Below are positions 44,707 to 52,849 of a stretch of 64,000 nt of DNA, piece by piece. Both the position numbers and the translations under genes were made by a program. Within the stretch, counting starts at the first letter, position 1; each line of letters starts with the position of its first letter. Below the pieces are notes generated by a model. The model searched no databases. It saw nothing but the letters and a program-made list of their open reading frames with translations, and had not been told where the DNA came from. Origin of the DNA: Dokdonella_A sp966248875 (GTDB taxonomy: Bacteria > Pseudomonadota > Gammaproteobacteria > Xanthomonadales > Rhodanobacteraceae); assembly GCA_966248875.1 (NCBI GenBank), contig CBINBI010000006.1:9205-73204 (forward strand), in the 5' to 3' direction.

Positions 44707-47700
44707 GTGCGGCCTCGCATCGTGATTTCGCTGCTCGCGGCGTGCGCCCTGCGCGCCTTCGCGGCTCCGGCTGCAGACAAGGCGCTCGTGCTCGACGATT
44801 TCTCCGATCCGGCCGCATGGACCGCCGTCGCGTCCGATCAGGTCAGCGCGAGCCTGCGCGCAATCGAGGGCGTGCACGGACCGGCGCTCTGCCTCGATTT
44901 CGACTTTCACGGTGTCTCGGGCTACGCCGCGATGCGCCGCCCTCTCCGCATCGACTACCCGGTCGACTACGAGTTCGATTTCAGCGTGCGCGGCAGCGGA
45001 CCGGACAACGCGCTGCAGTTCAAGCTCGCCGACGCGAGCAGCGAGAATGTCTGGTGGGTCAACCGCGCCGACTTCGAGTTTCCCGATGCATGGACCCCGC
45101 TGCGCTACAGGAAGCGTCATATCGCCTTCGCCTGGGGACCGGCGACGGACCGCACGCTGCGTCGCAGTGAGTCGCTCGAGCTCACCGTCTATGCCGTCGG
45201 TGGCGGGCGTGGCGAAGTCTGTTTCGACGATCTCGTGCTCCGCGAGCGGACGCCGCCGCCGGCCACGCCACCGCGGCCCGTCGCAAGTGCGTCATCATCA
45301 TCACCGGATGCGCCGGCCTCGGCAGCCGTCGATGGAAATCCGGATACGTTCTGGCAGAGCGGCGACGCCGGCGCCGCCACGCAGACACTGACGCTCGATC
45401 TCGGCTACGAGCGCGAGTTCGGCGGGCTCGTGCTGCGCTGGCACGGCGCACGCCACGCGCAACGCTACGAGGTGGCGCTGTCCGACGACGCACGACATTG
45501 GCGCACCGTGCGCAGGGTCGTCGACGGCAACGGCGGCGCCGATCCTTTGTACCTGCCGGAATCTGAAGCGCGATACCTGCGCCTGGACATGCGCGGCTCG
45601 AAATCTCCCTACGCGCTGGACGAAGTCGAGATCAAGGATCTCGCCTTCGGCGCGTCGGCCAATGCGTTCTTCGCCGAGCTCGCGAAATCCGCGCCACGCG
45701 GCTTTTATCCGCGCGGCTTCTATGGCGAGCAGACCTACTGGACCGTCGTCGGCGTCGACGGCGGGCAGGAAACCGGGCTTTTGTCCGAGGATGGTGCCAT
45801 CGAAGTCGCGAGAGGCGGATTCTCGATCGCCCCGTTCATCATCGATGCGCGCGGCGCGCTCACGAGCTGGGTGGACGTCGCGATCGAGCATACGCTGCGC
45901 GACCGTTACCTGCCCATTCCGAGCGTGCGCTGGCGCCATGACGCGTTCACGCTGACCACGACCGCGTTCGCCGAAGGCGAGCGCGGCAACTCAAGGCTCC
46001 TTGCACGCTACACGATCGAGAATACGACGGACGCGCCGGAGAACCTCACGCTCGCGCTGGTCGTGCAGCCGTTCCAGGTCAACCCGGCCGTGCAGTTTCT
46101 CAACACGCCGGGCGGCGTCAGCCCGATCCGCGAGCTTGCGCTCGGCGACACCATCAAGGTCGATGGCAGGCTGCGCGCGTATCCGCTCGAAGCGCCGGAC
46201 GATGCGTTCGCGACCACCTTCGATGCGGGCATGGCATTCGAACAGCTCGCACGCATCGCGACGGACGCGCACCGCGATCGCGCTACCTCGCGGGCGCCGC
46301 AAGCGATGACCCGTGACGACACCGGACTTGCCTCGGGTGCGTTGCTCTACCGCATCGCGCTGCAACCGCACGGGTCACGCACGATCGGCCTCGTCATTCC
46401 ACTCGACGGCGCACCGCAACGACCAATGCTCGCCCGCAGCGCAACGTCTCTGCAGTGGCTGACCGCCCGCGAGGAGGCCGTCGCCACGCAACGGCACGCG
46501 AGGCTCGACGGTGTCGGAATCCGCGTGCCGCCCGTCGCCCAGCCGCTGGCCGATACCTTGCGGACGGCGCTCGCGCACATGTTGATCAGCCGCGACGGTC
46601 CGGCGCTGCGGCCCGGCACGCGCGCGTACGCGCGCTCATGGATACGCGACGGTGCGATGATGTCGTCCGCGCTGCTGCGCCTCGGCCGCGAGGATGCCGC
46701 GCGCGACTATCTCGAGTGGTACGCGCCGTACCAGTTCAGGAACGGAAAAGTGCCGTGCTGCGTCGACGCGCGCGGCTCCGACCCGGTGCCGGAAAACGAC
46801 AGCCACGGCGAGCTGATCCATCTCGCCTACGATGTCTACCGCTACACCGGCGACGGCGCGCTGCTCGAGTCGACCTGGCCGCATGTCGACGCCGCGGTGA
46901 AGTACATGGACGAGCTTCGCGCGAGCGAACGCACCGGTGCGAACCGCGAACGCGGCCGGCAGGCGTTCTACGGCCTGATGCCGGCTTCGATCAGCCACGA
47001 AGGCTATTCGGCCAAGCCGATGCACTCGTACTGGGACGATTTCTGGGCGCTGATCGGTTACGACGACGCCGTCCGCATTGCCGAAGTGCTCGGCAGAGCC
47101 GGCGACGCTGCCCGCATCGCGCGCTCGCGCGATGAATTCCGCGGCGATCTCTACGCCTCGATCCAGCGCGCCGTCGCCGATCACGGCATCGACTATCTTC
47201 CCGGCTGCGCCGAGCTCGGCGATTTCGACGCGACCTCGACGACGATCGCGCTGTCGCCGGCCGGGCAGCAGGCGAGCCTGCCGCAGGATCTGCTGCACAA
47301 CACGTTCGAACGCTACTGGCAGCAGTTCACCGACCGCCGCGACAGTGCGCGCTGGAAGGACTACACGCCCTACGAATGGCGCACGGTCGGTACATTCGTG
47401 AGACTCGGCTGGCGCGAGCGCGCGCTCGAGGCGATCGATTTCTTCATGCACGACCGGCGTCCTGCCGGCTGGAACCAGTGGGCCGAGGTCGTCGGCCGCG
47501 ATCCGCGCGAATCGCGCTTCGTCGGTGACATGCCGCACGGCTGGGTCGCATCGGACTTCATCCGCTCGGTGCTCGATCTTTTCGCCTACGAGCGCGCAGC
47601 CGACCGTTCGCTGGTGATCGCCGCCGGCATTCCGGCCGCGTGGCTGGACGACGACGGCGTCGCGATCGAAAACCTGCGCACGCCGTACGGCAGGCTCGGC

Positions 47701-47928
47701 TACTCGCTCGCGCGAACTGCAAACGGCGTGCTGCGACTCGACATTCGCTCGGACGGACTTCGACTTCCCGAAGGCGGCATCGTGTTTCCCTGGCTCGACG
47801 GCGGACCGCCACCGGAGGCGCGCGTGAATGGGCATGCGGCCGCGTGGGAGAACGGCGAGCTGCGCATCCGCACGCTGCCCGCACGGGTCGAGATCGCTGC
47901 GAAAGGCGCGCAGCCGCGCTATCACTAG
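44707..47928 (+). CDS. Large exported multidomain glycoside hydrolase (CBM-like + F5/8C + six-hairpin domain)
   Basis: A 1073-residue protein with a Sec signal (ALRAFA-AP). Residues about 20-185 form a beta-sandwich like a carbohydrate-binding module (LVLDDFSDPAAW... LCFDD); about 195-325 a discoidin/F5-8C domain (ASAAVDGNPDTFWQS); then a beta-domain; from about 600 an (alpha/alpha)6 six-hairpin hydrolase domain with RSWIRDGAMMSSALLRLG, PENDSHGELIHLAYDVYRYTG and HDRRPAGWNQWAEVV, resembling GH15/63/94-type folds. I cannot place it in a numbered family. Context suggests it degrades the same glucan in the periplasm. The GTG at 44707 follows the permease stop by two bases; the end overlaps glk by four. 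Confidence 0.75.
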   Translation: MRPRIVISLLAACALRAFAAPAADKALVLDDFSDPAAWTAVASDQVSASLRAIEGVHGPALCLDFDFHGVSGYAAMRRPLRIDYPVDYEFDFSVRGSGPDNALQFKLADASSENVWWVNRADFEFPDAWTPLRYRKRHIAFAWGPATDRTLRRSESLELTVYAVGGGRGEVCFDDLVLRERTPPPATPPRPVASASSSSPDAPASAAVDGNPDTFWQSGDAGAATQTLTLDLGYEREFGGLVLRWHGARHAQRYEVALSDDARHWRTVRRVVDGNGGADPLYLPESEARYLRLDMRGSKSPYALDEVEIKDLAFGASANAFFAELAKSAPRGFYPRGFYGEQTYWTVVGVDGGQETGLLSEDGAIEVARGGFSIAPFIIDARGALTSWVDVAIEHTLRDRYLPIPSVRWRHDAFTLTTTAFAEGERGNSRLLARYTIENTTDAPENLTLALVVQPFQVNPAVQFLNTPGGVSPIRELALGDTIKVDGRLRAYPLEAPDDAFATTFDAGMAFEQLARIATDAHRDRATSRAPQAMTRDDTGLASGALLYRIALQPHGSRTIGLVIPLDGAPQRPMLARSATSLQWLTAREEAVATQRHARLDGVGIRVPPVAQPLADTLRTALAHMLISRDGPALRPGTRAYARSWIRDGAMMSSALLRLGREDAARDYLEWYAPYQFRNGKVPCCVDARGSDPVPENDSHGELIHLAYDVYRYTGDGALLESTWPHVDAAVKYMDELRASERTGANRERGRQAFYGLMPASISHEGYSAKPMHSYWDDFWALIGYDDAVRIAEVLGRAGDAARIARSRDEFRGDLYASIQRAVADHGIDYLPGCAELGDFDATSTTIALSPAGQQASLPQDLLHNTFERYWQQFTDRRDSARWKDYTPYEWRTVGTFVRLGWRERALEAIDFFMHDRRPAGWNQWAEVVGRDPRESRFVGDMPHGWVASDFIRSVLDLFAYERAADRSLVIAAGIPAAWLDDDGVAIENLRTPYGRLGYSLARTANGVLRLDIRSDGLRLPEGGIVFPWLDGGPPPEARVNGHAAAWENGELRIRTLPARVEIAAKGAQPRYH

Positions 47929-48932
47929 CGTTCCAGCGCCAGCACGCTTCTTCCCGATTCGATCAGCGCGAACGCGGCGGCGCCGAGCAGGCCCGCGTCG
48001 GCGTGCAGCACGATCGAGGCGGGTACGCGCGCCATCGCCGACGCGAACCGTCCCTTCGCCTCGAAGCGCGTGCGGAACGCGCCGGCGGCGAGCCAGTGTT
48101 CGAGCCGCGGCGCGAGGCCACCGGTGAGGTAGACACCGTCCCACGCACCGAAAACGAGTGCGAGATCGCCGGCGACCGAGCCCAGGATCGCGCAGAACCG
48201 CTCGACGGCGCGACGGCAATCGTCATCGTCGTCGGCATGACGTGTGACGTCCTCGGGCGTCGACATCCGCACCGGGGTGCCGCCGATTTCGCACAGCACC
48301 TCGTACAGATTCAACAGCCCGCTGCCGCACAGGAGCCGCTCGTTCGAGACGCGGCCGAAGCGCGCGGCGAGTCGGCGCAGGATCTCGATCTCCTCGGCAT
48401 CGCCGGGTGCGAAACCCGCGTGGCCACCTTCGGTTTCGAGCGCGGTCAGCCGCGCGTCGCGCACGAGCAGCGCGCCGACGCCGAGGCCGGTGCCGGGGCC
48501 GACGATCGCGAATGCGCGCGACGTGGCAGCATCGAGCGCCGGCGGCTCGGGCGCACCGAGCGGACGCAGGTCGCTGCGCTTCAGCAGCGGCACCGAGAGC
48601 GCCATCGCGGCGAAGTCGTTGATCAGCGTCGCTCGCTTGAAGCCGAATGCCGCTTCGATGCGCGCGCTGGAGATCACCCACGGCAGGTTCGTCAGGCGCA
48701 CTTCGCCGCCGACGCGCGGACCCGCCGCGGCGATCACGATCGACTTGGGCCTCGAAGCGGTCTCATCGAGATATCGGCGCGCCGCATCGGAGAAGCCGGC
48801 GAACTCGGCAGCGCGAAAGCGCCGGTCGCTGCCGGCGACGATCGGCTCGGCCGCAGCGACATCGACCAGCGCGAAGCGCACGTGCGTGCCGCCGACGTCC
48901 GCGACGAGGACCGGGCCATTCGCTGCATTCAT
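47925..48932 (-). CDS. glk: Glucokinase
   Basis: A 335-residue bacterial Glk-type hexokinase. The phosphate 1 motif VADVGGTHVRFALVD (about residues 9-23), the sugar-binding INDFAAMA, ATP-site GPGTGLGVG and ETEGGHAGFAP are in order. It phosphorylates the glucose released by the GH1 enzyme encoded just upstream on the same strand. The ATG at 48932 is preferred to one 27 bases upstream. Its stop overlaps the end of the convergent large hydrolase by four bases. Confidence 0.9.
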   Translation of the reverse strand: MNAANGPVLVADVGGTHVRFALVDVAAAEPIVAGSDRRFRAAEFAGFSDAARRYLDETASRPKSIVIAAAGPRVGGEVRLTNLPWVISSARIEAAFGFKRATLINDFAAMALSVPLLKRSDLRPLGAPEPPALDAATSRAFAIVGPGTGLGVGALLVRDARLTALETEGGHAGFAPGDAEEIEILRRLAARFGRVSNERLLCGSGLLNLYEVLCEIGGTPVRMSTPEDVTRHADDDDDCRRAVERFCAILGSVAGDLALVFGAWDGVYLTGGLAPRLEHWLAAGAFRTRFEAKGRFASAMARVPASIVLHADAGLLGAAAFALIESGRSVLALER

Positions 48933-48985
48933 GCGATCCACCGCTGCTGCGACCGGCACACGCTACCGGCCCGTTCGCCGTCGCG

Positions 48986-50344
48986 CTAGCGCACCGTCGC
49001 ACCGAGCGCGCGGCCGTTGCTCGCGATCACGTCTGAATAGAAACGCGCGCTCGCCTTCGGTGTGCGTTCCTGCGTCGCGAAATCGACATGGACGATGCCG
49101 AAGCGCTTGGAAAAGCCGAGCGACCATTCGAGGTTGTCGAGCAGCGACCAGGCCATGTAGCCGCGCACGTCGCAGCCGGCGGAAATCGCGGCGTGCACGG
49201 CCATGAGGTGCTTGCGCAGGTAATCGACGCGAAGCGGATCCTGCAGCGTTTCACCTTCGGCGCGCGGCGGATCGTAGAAAGCCGCGCCGTTCTCGGTGAT
49301 GTAGACCGGCGGGTTGCCGTAGCGGTCCCTCACCCAGGCCAGCGTGTCCGCGAGGCCCTGCGGGAAGACTTCCCAGCCGGTTTCGGTGTACGTCGCGTCC
49401 TGGCGCACTGCGGATGCCCGGAGCGGCCATGCCGCCGGATCATCACGAGTCACGTTGCGCGTGTAGTAATTGACGCCGAGGAAGTCGATCGGCTGGCGGA
49501 TCAGCTCGAAATCCTCGGCCGGCCACTCGGGCCAGGCTTCGCCGAAGATTTCCCGGAGCTCAGGCGGATATTCGCCGCGGAACACCGGGTCGAGGTACTG
49601 GCGATTCATGTACGCATCCGCGCGCGTCGTCGCCGCGCGATCCTCGACGGAATCCGACGCGGGGTATTTCGGTTCGAGGTTCACCACGATGCCCACGCGA
49701 TGCCGGCCTTCGGCGCGGTACGCCTGCACGGCGGCGCCGTGCGCGCGCAGGAGGTGATGGCTCGCGATCGGCGCCTCGAAGCGGTTGCGATGGCCCGGCG
49801 CGAGCGCGCCGTGCAGATAGCCGCCGTCGGTGACGACCCACGGTTCGTTGAGCGTCGCCCATGTCTTCACGCGCCCGTCGAGCCGGCGATAGACGACGCT
49901 GGCGTAGTCGGCGAACCAGTGTGCGATGTCCGGATTCAGCCAGCCGCCGCGATCGTCGAGCGCCGCCGGCAGGTCCCAGTGATAAAGCGTCGCCAGGGGT
50001 TCGATGCCGTTCTCGAGCAGCGTGTCGACCAGCCGCTCGTAGAAGTCGAGGCCGAGCGGGTTCACGTAGCCATTGCCCTCCGGCAGCACGCGCGCCCAGG
50101 CGATGCTGAAGCGGTACGCCTTCATGCCGAGCGAGCGCATGAGCGCGACGTCGTCGCGGAAACGGCGGTAGTGATCGCAGGCCACGTCCCCGGTGTCGCC
50201 GTCCTTCACCATGCCCGGCGTGCGCACGAAGCGATGCCAGATGCTCGGCCCGGCGCCGTCAGCGAGCGGCGAGCCCTCGATCTGGTATGCAGAAGTTGCG
50301 CTACCCCAAAGAAATCCCTGGGGAAATTCAAAAGATTCGGCCAT
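48986..50344 (-). CDS. GH1 beta-glucosidase
   Basis: A 452-residue cytoplasmic glycosidase. The acid/base Glu167 is in TLNEPW and the nucleophile Glu351 in YITENG, both family signatures; QIEGS and the C-terminal WSLLDNLEWSLGFSKRFGI complete the glucose-binding site. It removes glucose from imported beta-oligosaccharides. The ATG at 50344 has GGGGA six bases upstream; an in-frame ATG at 50365 is less likely. It heads a two-gene operon with glk, divergent from the ABC ATPase, behind an operator at 50381-50394. Confidence 0.92.
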   Translation of the reverse strand: MAESFEFPQGFLWGSATSAYQIEGSPLADGAGPSIWHRFVRTPGMVKDGDTGDVACDHYRRFRDDVALMRSLGMKAYRFSIAWARVLPEGNGYVNPLGLDFYERLVDTLLENGIEPLATLYHWDLPAALDDRGGWLNPDIAHWFADYASVVYRRLDGRVKTWATLNEPWVVTDGGYLHGALAPGHRNRFEAPIASHHLLRAHGAAVQAYRAEGRHRVGIVVNLEPKYPASDSVEDRAATTRADAYMNRQYLDPVFRGEYPPELREIFGEAWPEWPAEDFELIRQPIDFLGVNYYTRNVTRDDPAAWPLRASAVRQDATYTETGWEVFPQGLADTLAWVRDRYGNPPVYITENGAAFYDPPRAEGETLQDPLRVDYLRKHLMAVHAAISAGCDVRGYMAWSLLDNLEWSLGFSKRFGIVHVDFATQERTPKASARFYSDVIASNGRALGATVR

Positions 50345-50380
50345 CGGTTCCCCGCGCATCGGCATCTGGCGGCGAATGCG

Positions 50381-50394
50381 TGAAAACGTTTACA
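50381..50394. promoter_or_regulatory. Second LacI-type operator in the bgl/ABC divergent region
   Basis: TGAAAACGTTTACA matches the TGTAAACGTTTACA core at 35842-35871 in 13 of 14 positions. It lies 37 bases before the GH1 start and 171 bases before the ATPase start, so one site could repress both divergent units and link them to the LacI gene 14 kb away. Confidence 0.75.
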
Positions 50395-50564
50395 TTCGTG
50401 GCCTGCAGGATAGCCGATCGTGCTCGCGTTTGGCACTCTGCGGGCGCCGGCACCGTGACTGTCGAAGCTGCTCTGTCTGCATCCTCGCGCCGGCGCGGGC
50501 AGTGACACCGAATGCGGTTCGCCGCGCTCGTGTTTTTTTCCCGGAGCCCCTGACGGAAGGAAAG

Positions 50565-51665
50565 ATGGCCGCTGTCCGCCTCGACGCAGTGCGCAAGGTC
50601 TACGAGAACGGCCACGTGGCCGTCAAAGACGCGAGTTTCGACGCGGCGGACGGCGAGTTCCTCGTGCTGGTCGGACCGTCCGGCTGCGGCAAGTCCACAC
50701 TGCTGCGGATGATCGCGGGGCTGGAATCGATCACTTCGGGCACGCTCGCGATCGGCGGGCGCGTCGTCAACGACGTGCCCCCGCGCGATCGCGACATCGC
50801 GATGGTGTTCCAGAACTACGCGCTCTATCCGCACATGACCGTCGCGGAAAATCTCGCGTTCGGGCTCAACCTGCGCCGCACGCCGCGCGCGGAGACCGAG
50901 CGGCGCGTGCGCCAGGCTGCGGCCATGCTCGATCTCGAAGCCGTCCTCGACCGCAGGCCCACGCAGCTTTCCGGCGGACAGCGCCAGCGCGTCGCGCTCG
51001 GCCGCGCGCTGGTGCGCAAGCCGGCGGTGTTCCTGCTGGACGAGCCGCTGTCGAATCTCGACGCGAAGCTGCGCCTCGGCATGCGCGTCGAGATCGCGCG
51101 GCTGCACCGCGCGCTCGGCGCGACGATGATCTATGTCACGCACGACCAGATCGAGGCGATGACGCTCGGCCATCGCATCGTCGTGATGAAGGAAGGCGAG
51201 ATCCAGCAGATCGACACGCCGATGCGGCTCTACGAAAAGCCCTGCAACGTGTTCGTCGCGGGTTTCCTCGGCAGCCCCTCGATGAACTTCTTTCGCGGCC
51301 GCGTGAGCGTCGACGGCGGCGTGCGCCTCCGCCTCGGTGCCGCGTCGATGCGCCTGCCCGACGACACGCCTGCGCATCGGCTGCAGCCGCTGGAAGGACA
51401 GGAGCTGATCGTCGGCGTGCGTCCGGAGGACCTCCTCCTGGGCGCCGACTCGAGCGCGGATACCACGCTGGAGGCGAAGCTCGAAGTCGTCGAGCCGGTG
51501 GGCAACGAGATCTTCCTGAATCTGCGTTGCGAGAACGAGCCGGTCGTGATGCGCGTGCCGCCGCAGGAGCTGCCGGAAGCGGGATCGACGGTGCGCATCG
51601 CGATACGTCACGAGCGAATGCACCTTTTCGACGCGAAGACCGAGGAGCGCATCGACGCTGCCTGA
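50565..51665 (+). CDS. Sugar ABC transporter ATPase (MsmX/UgpC type)
   Basis: A 366-residue ATPase of CUT1 transporters. Walker A GPSGCGKST (about residues 37-45), Q-loop MVFQNYALYPHMTV, signature LSGGQRQRVALGRAL, Walker B VFLLDEPLSNLD and the His switch VTHDQIEAM are intact, followed by a C-terminal TOBE domain (IVGVRPEDLLLG). It should power the permeases at 43005-44704. GGAAGG lies 4 bases before the ATG at 50565. Confidence 0.92.
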   Translation: MAAVRLDAVRKVYENGHVAVKDASFDAADGEFLVLVGPSGCGKSTLLRMIAGLESITSGTLAIGGRVVNDVPPRDRDIAMVFQNYALYPHMTVAENLAFGLNLRRTPRAETERRVRQAAAMLDLEAVLDRRPTQLSGGQRQRVALGRALVRKPAVFLLDEPLSNLDAKLRLGMRVEIARLHRALGATMIYVTHDQIEAMTLGHRIVVMKEGEIQQIDTPMRLYEKPCNVFVAGFLGSPSMNFFRGRVSVDGGVRLRLGAASMRLPDDTPAHRLQPLEGQELIVGVRPEDLLLGADSSADTTLEAKLEVVEPVGNEIFLNLRCENEPVVMRVPPQELPEAGSTVRIAIRHERMHLFDAKTEERIDAA

Positions 51666-51679
51666 GGTCGCACCCACAG

Positions 51680-51702
51680 GGTGGGCTCAGCCCGCCTTTT
51701 TT
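51680..51702 (+). terminator. Intrinsic terminator after the ABC ATPase gene
   Basis: GGTGGGCT (51680-51687) and AGCCCGCC (51689-51696) pair with one G-T mismatch, followed by TTTTTT and GTTTT. The same arm sequence belongs to the repeat family around zur, so this terminator seems to be a repeat copy used as a terminator. Confidence 0.75.
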
Positions 51703-51719
51703 GTTTTGACGACGCGATC

Positions 51720-51743
51720 GGGGGGCTGAAGCCCGCCCTATCC
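51720..51743. repeat. GGGCTGAAGCCC-type dispersed repeat
   Basis: The unit GGGGGCTGAAGCCCGCCCTATCC lies just downstream of zur and is opposite in orientation to the terminator copy at 51680-51696. It closely matches 52337-52360, on the other side of zur. Confidence 0.65.
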
Positions 51744-51752
51744 GAATGAACG

Positions 51753-52253
51753 CTATGCGCGCGACGCGTCCCCGCTCTCGCGGCAGCTTTCGCAGATGCC
51801 GTGCACTTCGAGCGTCTGCGCGCGCGGCTTGAAGCCGTGCTCGCGTGCCTGTTCGCCGAGGAGCCGCGCGACGCGCTCGTCGCAGATCTCGACGGCGCCG
51901 GCGCAGATGTCGCAGATCAGGAACGGCACCTGGTGCGCCTCGTTCGGATGATGGCAGCCGACGAACGCATTGACCGACTCGAGCTTGTGGATGAAGCGGT
52001 GCTCGAGCAGAAAATCGAGCGCGCGATAAACGGTCGGCGGCGCCGCGCCGCCGCGTCCTTCGCGCAACTGGTCGAGCAGGTCGTAGGCCTTGACCGGCTT
52101 TTCGGACGCGGCGATGAGCTCCAGCACGCGCAGGCGCAGGGGCGTCAGGCGCAGGCCGCGCAGCTCGCACGCGCTGGCGACCGCGCCGACGAATGCTTTC
52201 GCATCGTGCCGGTGCTGGTGGCGGCCGTGGCGCTGGCGTGCGGGTTGCTGCAT
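51753..52253 (-). CDS. zur: Fur-family zinc uptake regulator
   Basis: A 166-residue Fur-family repressor. The winged helix (LRLTPLRLRVLELIA... TVYRALDFLLEHRFIHKLESVNAFVGC) is followed by zinc sites: CHHPNEAHQVPFLICDIC with a CxxC, and the C-terminal CESC pair. The His-rich N-terminus and Cys pattern fit Zur better than Fur. I chose the ATG at 52253 because sequence further upstream (starts at 52295 or 52301) overlaps degenerate repeats. Znu genes are not in the window. Confidence 0.82.
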   Translation of the reverse strand: MQQPARQRHGRHQHRHDAKAFVGAVASACELRGLRLTPLRLRVLELIAASEKPVKAYDLLDQLREGRGGAAPPTVYRALDFLLEHRFIHKLESVNAFVGCHHPNEAHQVPFLICDICAGAVEICDERVARLLGEQAREHGFKPRAQTLEVHGICESCRESGDASRA

Positions 52254-52275
52254 GGCATGGGTAACGTATCGCAAT

Positions 52276-52360
52276 GGCTGGTTTCGGCCCGCCATCTTCA
52301 TCTGACGGCTGGGCTTCTACCCGCCATCCGTTCATCGGTGGGCTGAAGCCCACCCTATGG
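52276..52360. repeat. Cluster of three related repeat units upstream of zur
   Basis: Two degenerate direct copies, GGCTGGTTTCGGCCCGCCATC (52276-52296, shown as its core GGCTGG...CCCGCCATC) and a like unit at 52307-52328, are followed by an inverted-type unit at 52337-52360 (GGTGGGCTGAAGCCCACC core, a near-perfect palindrome). The same family lies downstream of zur at 51680-51743, so the gene is bracketed. Confidence 0.6.
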
Positions 52361-52441
52361 CGCTGCTGCGATCTTAGCGCCGCGATACAGCTCCGTCATG
52401 AAATTGAGGCGCGGCACGGCCTCTGCAAGGCCGCTCGGCGC

Positions 52442-52840
52442 TTACCAGCGCCGGGATCTATCCTGCGCCTTCAGGCGCGAGCGTGAGGTCTGCTCCGCGT
52501 ACTTGCGGAAATCGATGCCGCAGTAGCGGCAGACTTTCGCGTCGGGGCGGTTGCGCCTGCCGCACTCGGGACATTCCTTCAGGCTCGATGGCGACAGCGC
52601 GACGACGAGCCAGCCGATCGGCCCTAGCGCGGCGCCCCAGATCAGGCCTGCGACCCAGCGGCCCTTGGCCCATCCGATCAGCGCGCCGACGAGAGCGCAG
52701 ATCAGTGTCAGCAGCAGCGCCCATTCCCATAGCGTCGGGTTCAGCAGCGTGTCGATGCAGGTCTGCAGCAGGCCCTGCACCGCTTCGGGATCGGTCGTGT
52801 CGATCGCGGCCAGCGATGTGAACGTGCACTCGAGCGCCAT
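52442..52840 (-). CDS. Small membrane protein with zinc ribbon
   Basis: A 132-residue protein with two predicted membrane helices (about residues 38-60 and 62-82: WALLLTLICALVGALIGWAKG and VAGLIWGAALGPIGWLVVAL) and a C-terminal zinc ribbon CPECGRRNRPDAKVCRYCG, followed by a basic tail. Function is unknown; such proteins are common as small inner-membrane components with a cytoplasmic ribbon. It starts 9 bases after the gltX stop and is probably cotranscribed with it. Confidence 0.7.
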   Translation of the reverse strand: MALECTFTSLAAIDTTDPEAVQGLLQTCIDTLLNPTLWEWALLLTLICALVGALIGWAKGRWVAGLIWGAALGPIGWLVVALSPSSLKECPECGRRNRPDAKVCRYCGIDFRKYAEQTSRSRLKAQDRSRRW

Positions 52841-52849
52841 GACGGACGC

